A stretch of 64,000 nt of DNA, taken from Arctopsyche grandis. Its lineage: Eukaryota > Arthropoda > Insecta > Trichoptera > Hydropsychidae. Numbering within the stretch: position 1 is the first letter of the stretch; every line of letters starts with the position of its first letter. The position numbers were made by a program, and so were the translations under genes. Shown here piece by piece: positions 46,079-64,000 of the stretch. Location of the stretch: the NCBI RefSeq assembly GCF_051622035.1, contig NC_135355.1, positions 22,932,486 through 22,996,485 of the forward strand. Reading direction: 5' to 3'. The notes beneath the pieces were generated by a model, which was not told where the DNA came from, searched no databases, and was given only the letters and a program-made list of their open reading frames with translations.

Positions 46079-64000
<17,922 letters not shown>

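Overview
The window is insect nuclear DNA. It is very AT-rich, its genes are split by introns with GT..AG borders, it carries three canonical eukaryotic tRNA genes, and it is crowded with transposon relics. I cannot fix the order or species from the sequence.

The core is a Nimrod (NIM/EGF-repeat) gene cluster, the family of insect blood-cell adhesion and phagocytosis receptors. From left to right: (1) possible relic exons of a NimC-like gene (3227-4341); (2) a complete four-exon, 376-residue NimC-like transmembrane receptor on + (5633-8335), with a possible alternative last exon at 8885-8967; (3) a broken NimC repeat relic (9740-11195) split by a hAT-type insertion with an exact 8-bp target duplication; (4) a giant five-exon, 1820-residue NimC-type receptor on + (16843-22626) with about 48 EGF/NIM units, 27 of them in nine nearly identical 315-bp blocks; (5) a six-exon, 388-residue secreted NimB-type gene on - (23505-26392); (6) a seven-exon, 696-residue NimA-type gene on - (30925-36160) with an EMI domain, a long Ser/Thr-rich stalk, a membrane segment and a signalling-like tail. 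The splice phases I derived close exactly in all four complete genes. NimA intron 5 holds tRNA-Asp(GTC), tRNA-Ile(AAT) and tRNA-Trp(CCA).

The right part (46079 to beyond 64000, -) is the 3' end of an angiotensin-converting-enzyme-like (Ance) gene. Three coding exons are visible, with introns of about 8.4 and 6.1 kb; the catalytic HExxH exon is outside the window. Nimrod genes next to Ance genes match what I recall of the Drosophila 34E region.

The rest is intergenic or intronic sequence. It holds a 5'-truncated non-LTR retrotransposon with an open reverse transcriptase frame (804-2550), fragments of the same and other LINEs, several hAT, Tc1/mariner, PIF/Harbinger and piggyBac-type MITEs with recognisable ends, Helitron-like termini, a foldback family present three times, long palindromes and a roughly 245-bp AT dinucleotide array.

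Functionally, the two NimC-type genes look like surface receptors with tyrosine-containing tails (one with NPVY), NimB like a soluble opsonin-like protein and NimA like an EMI-domain receptor. Together they would form a cellular-immunity locus.
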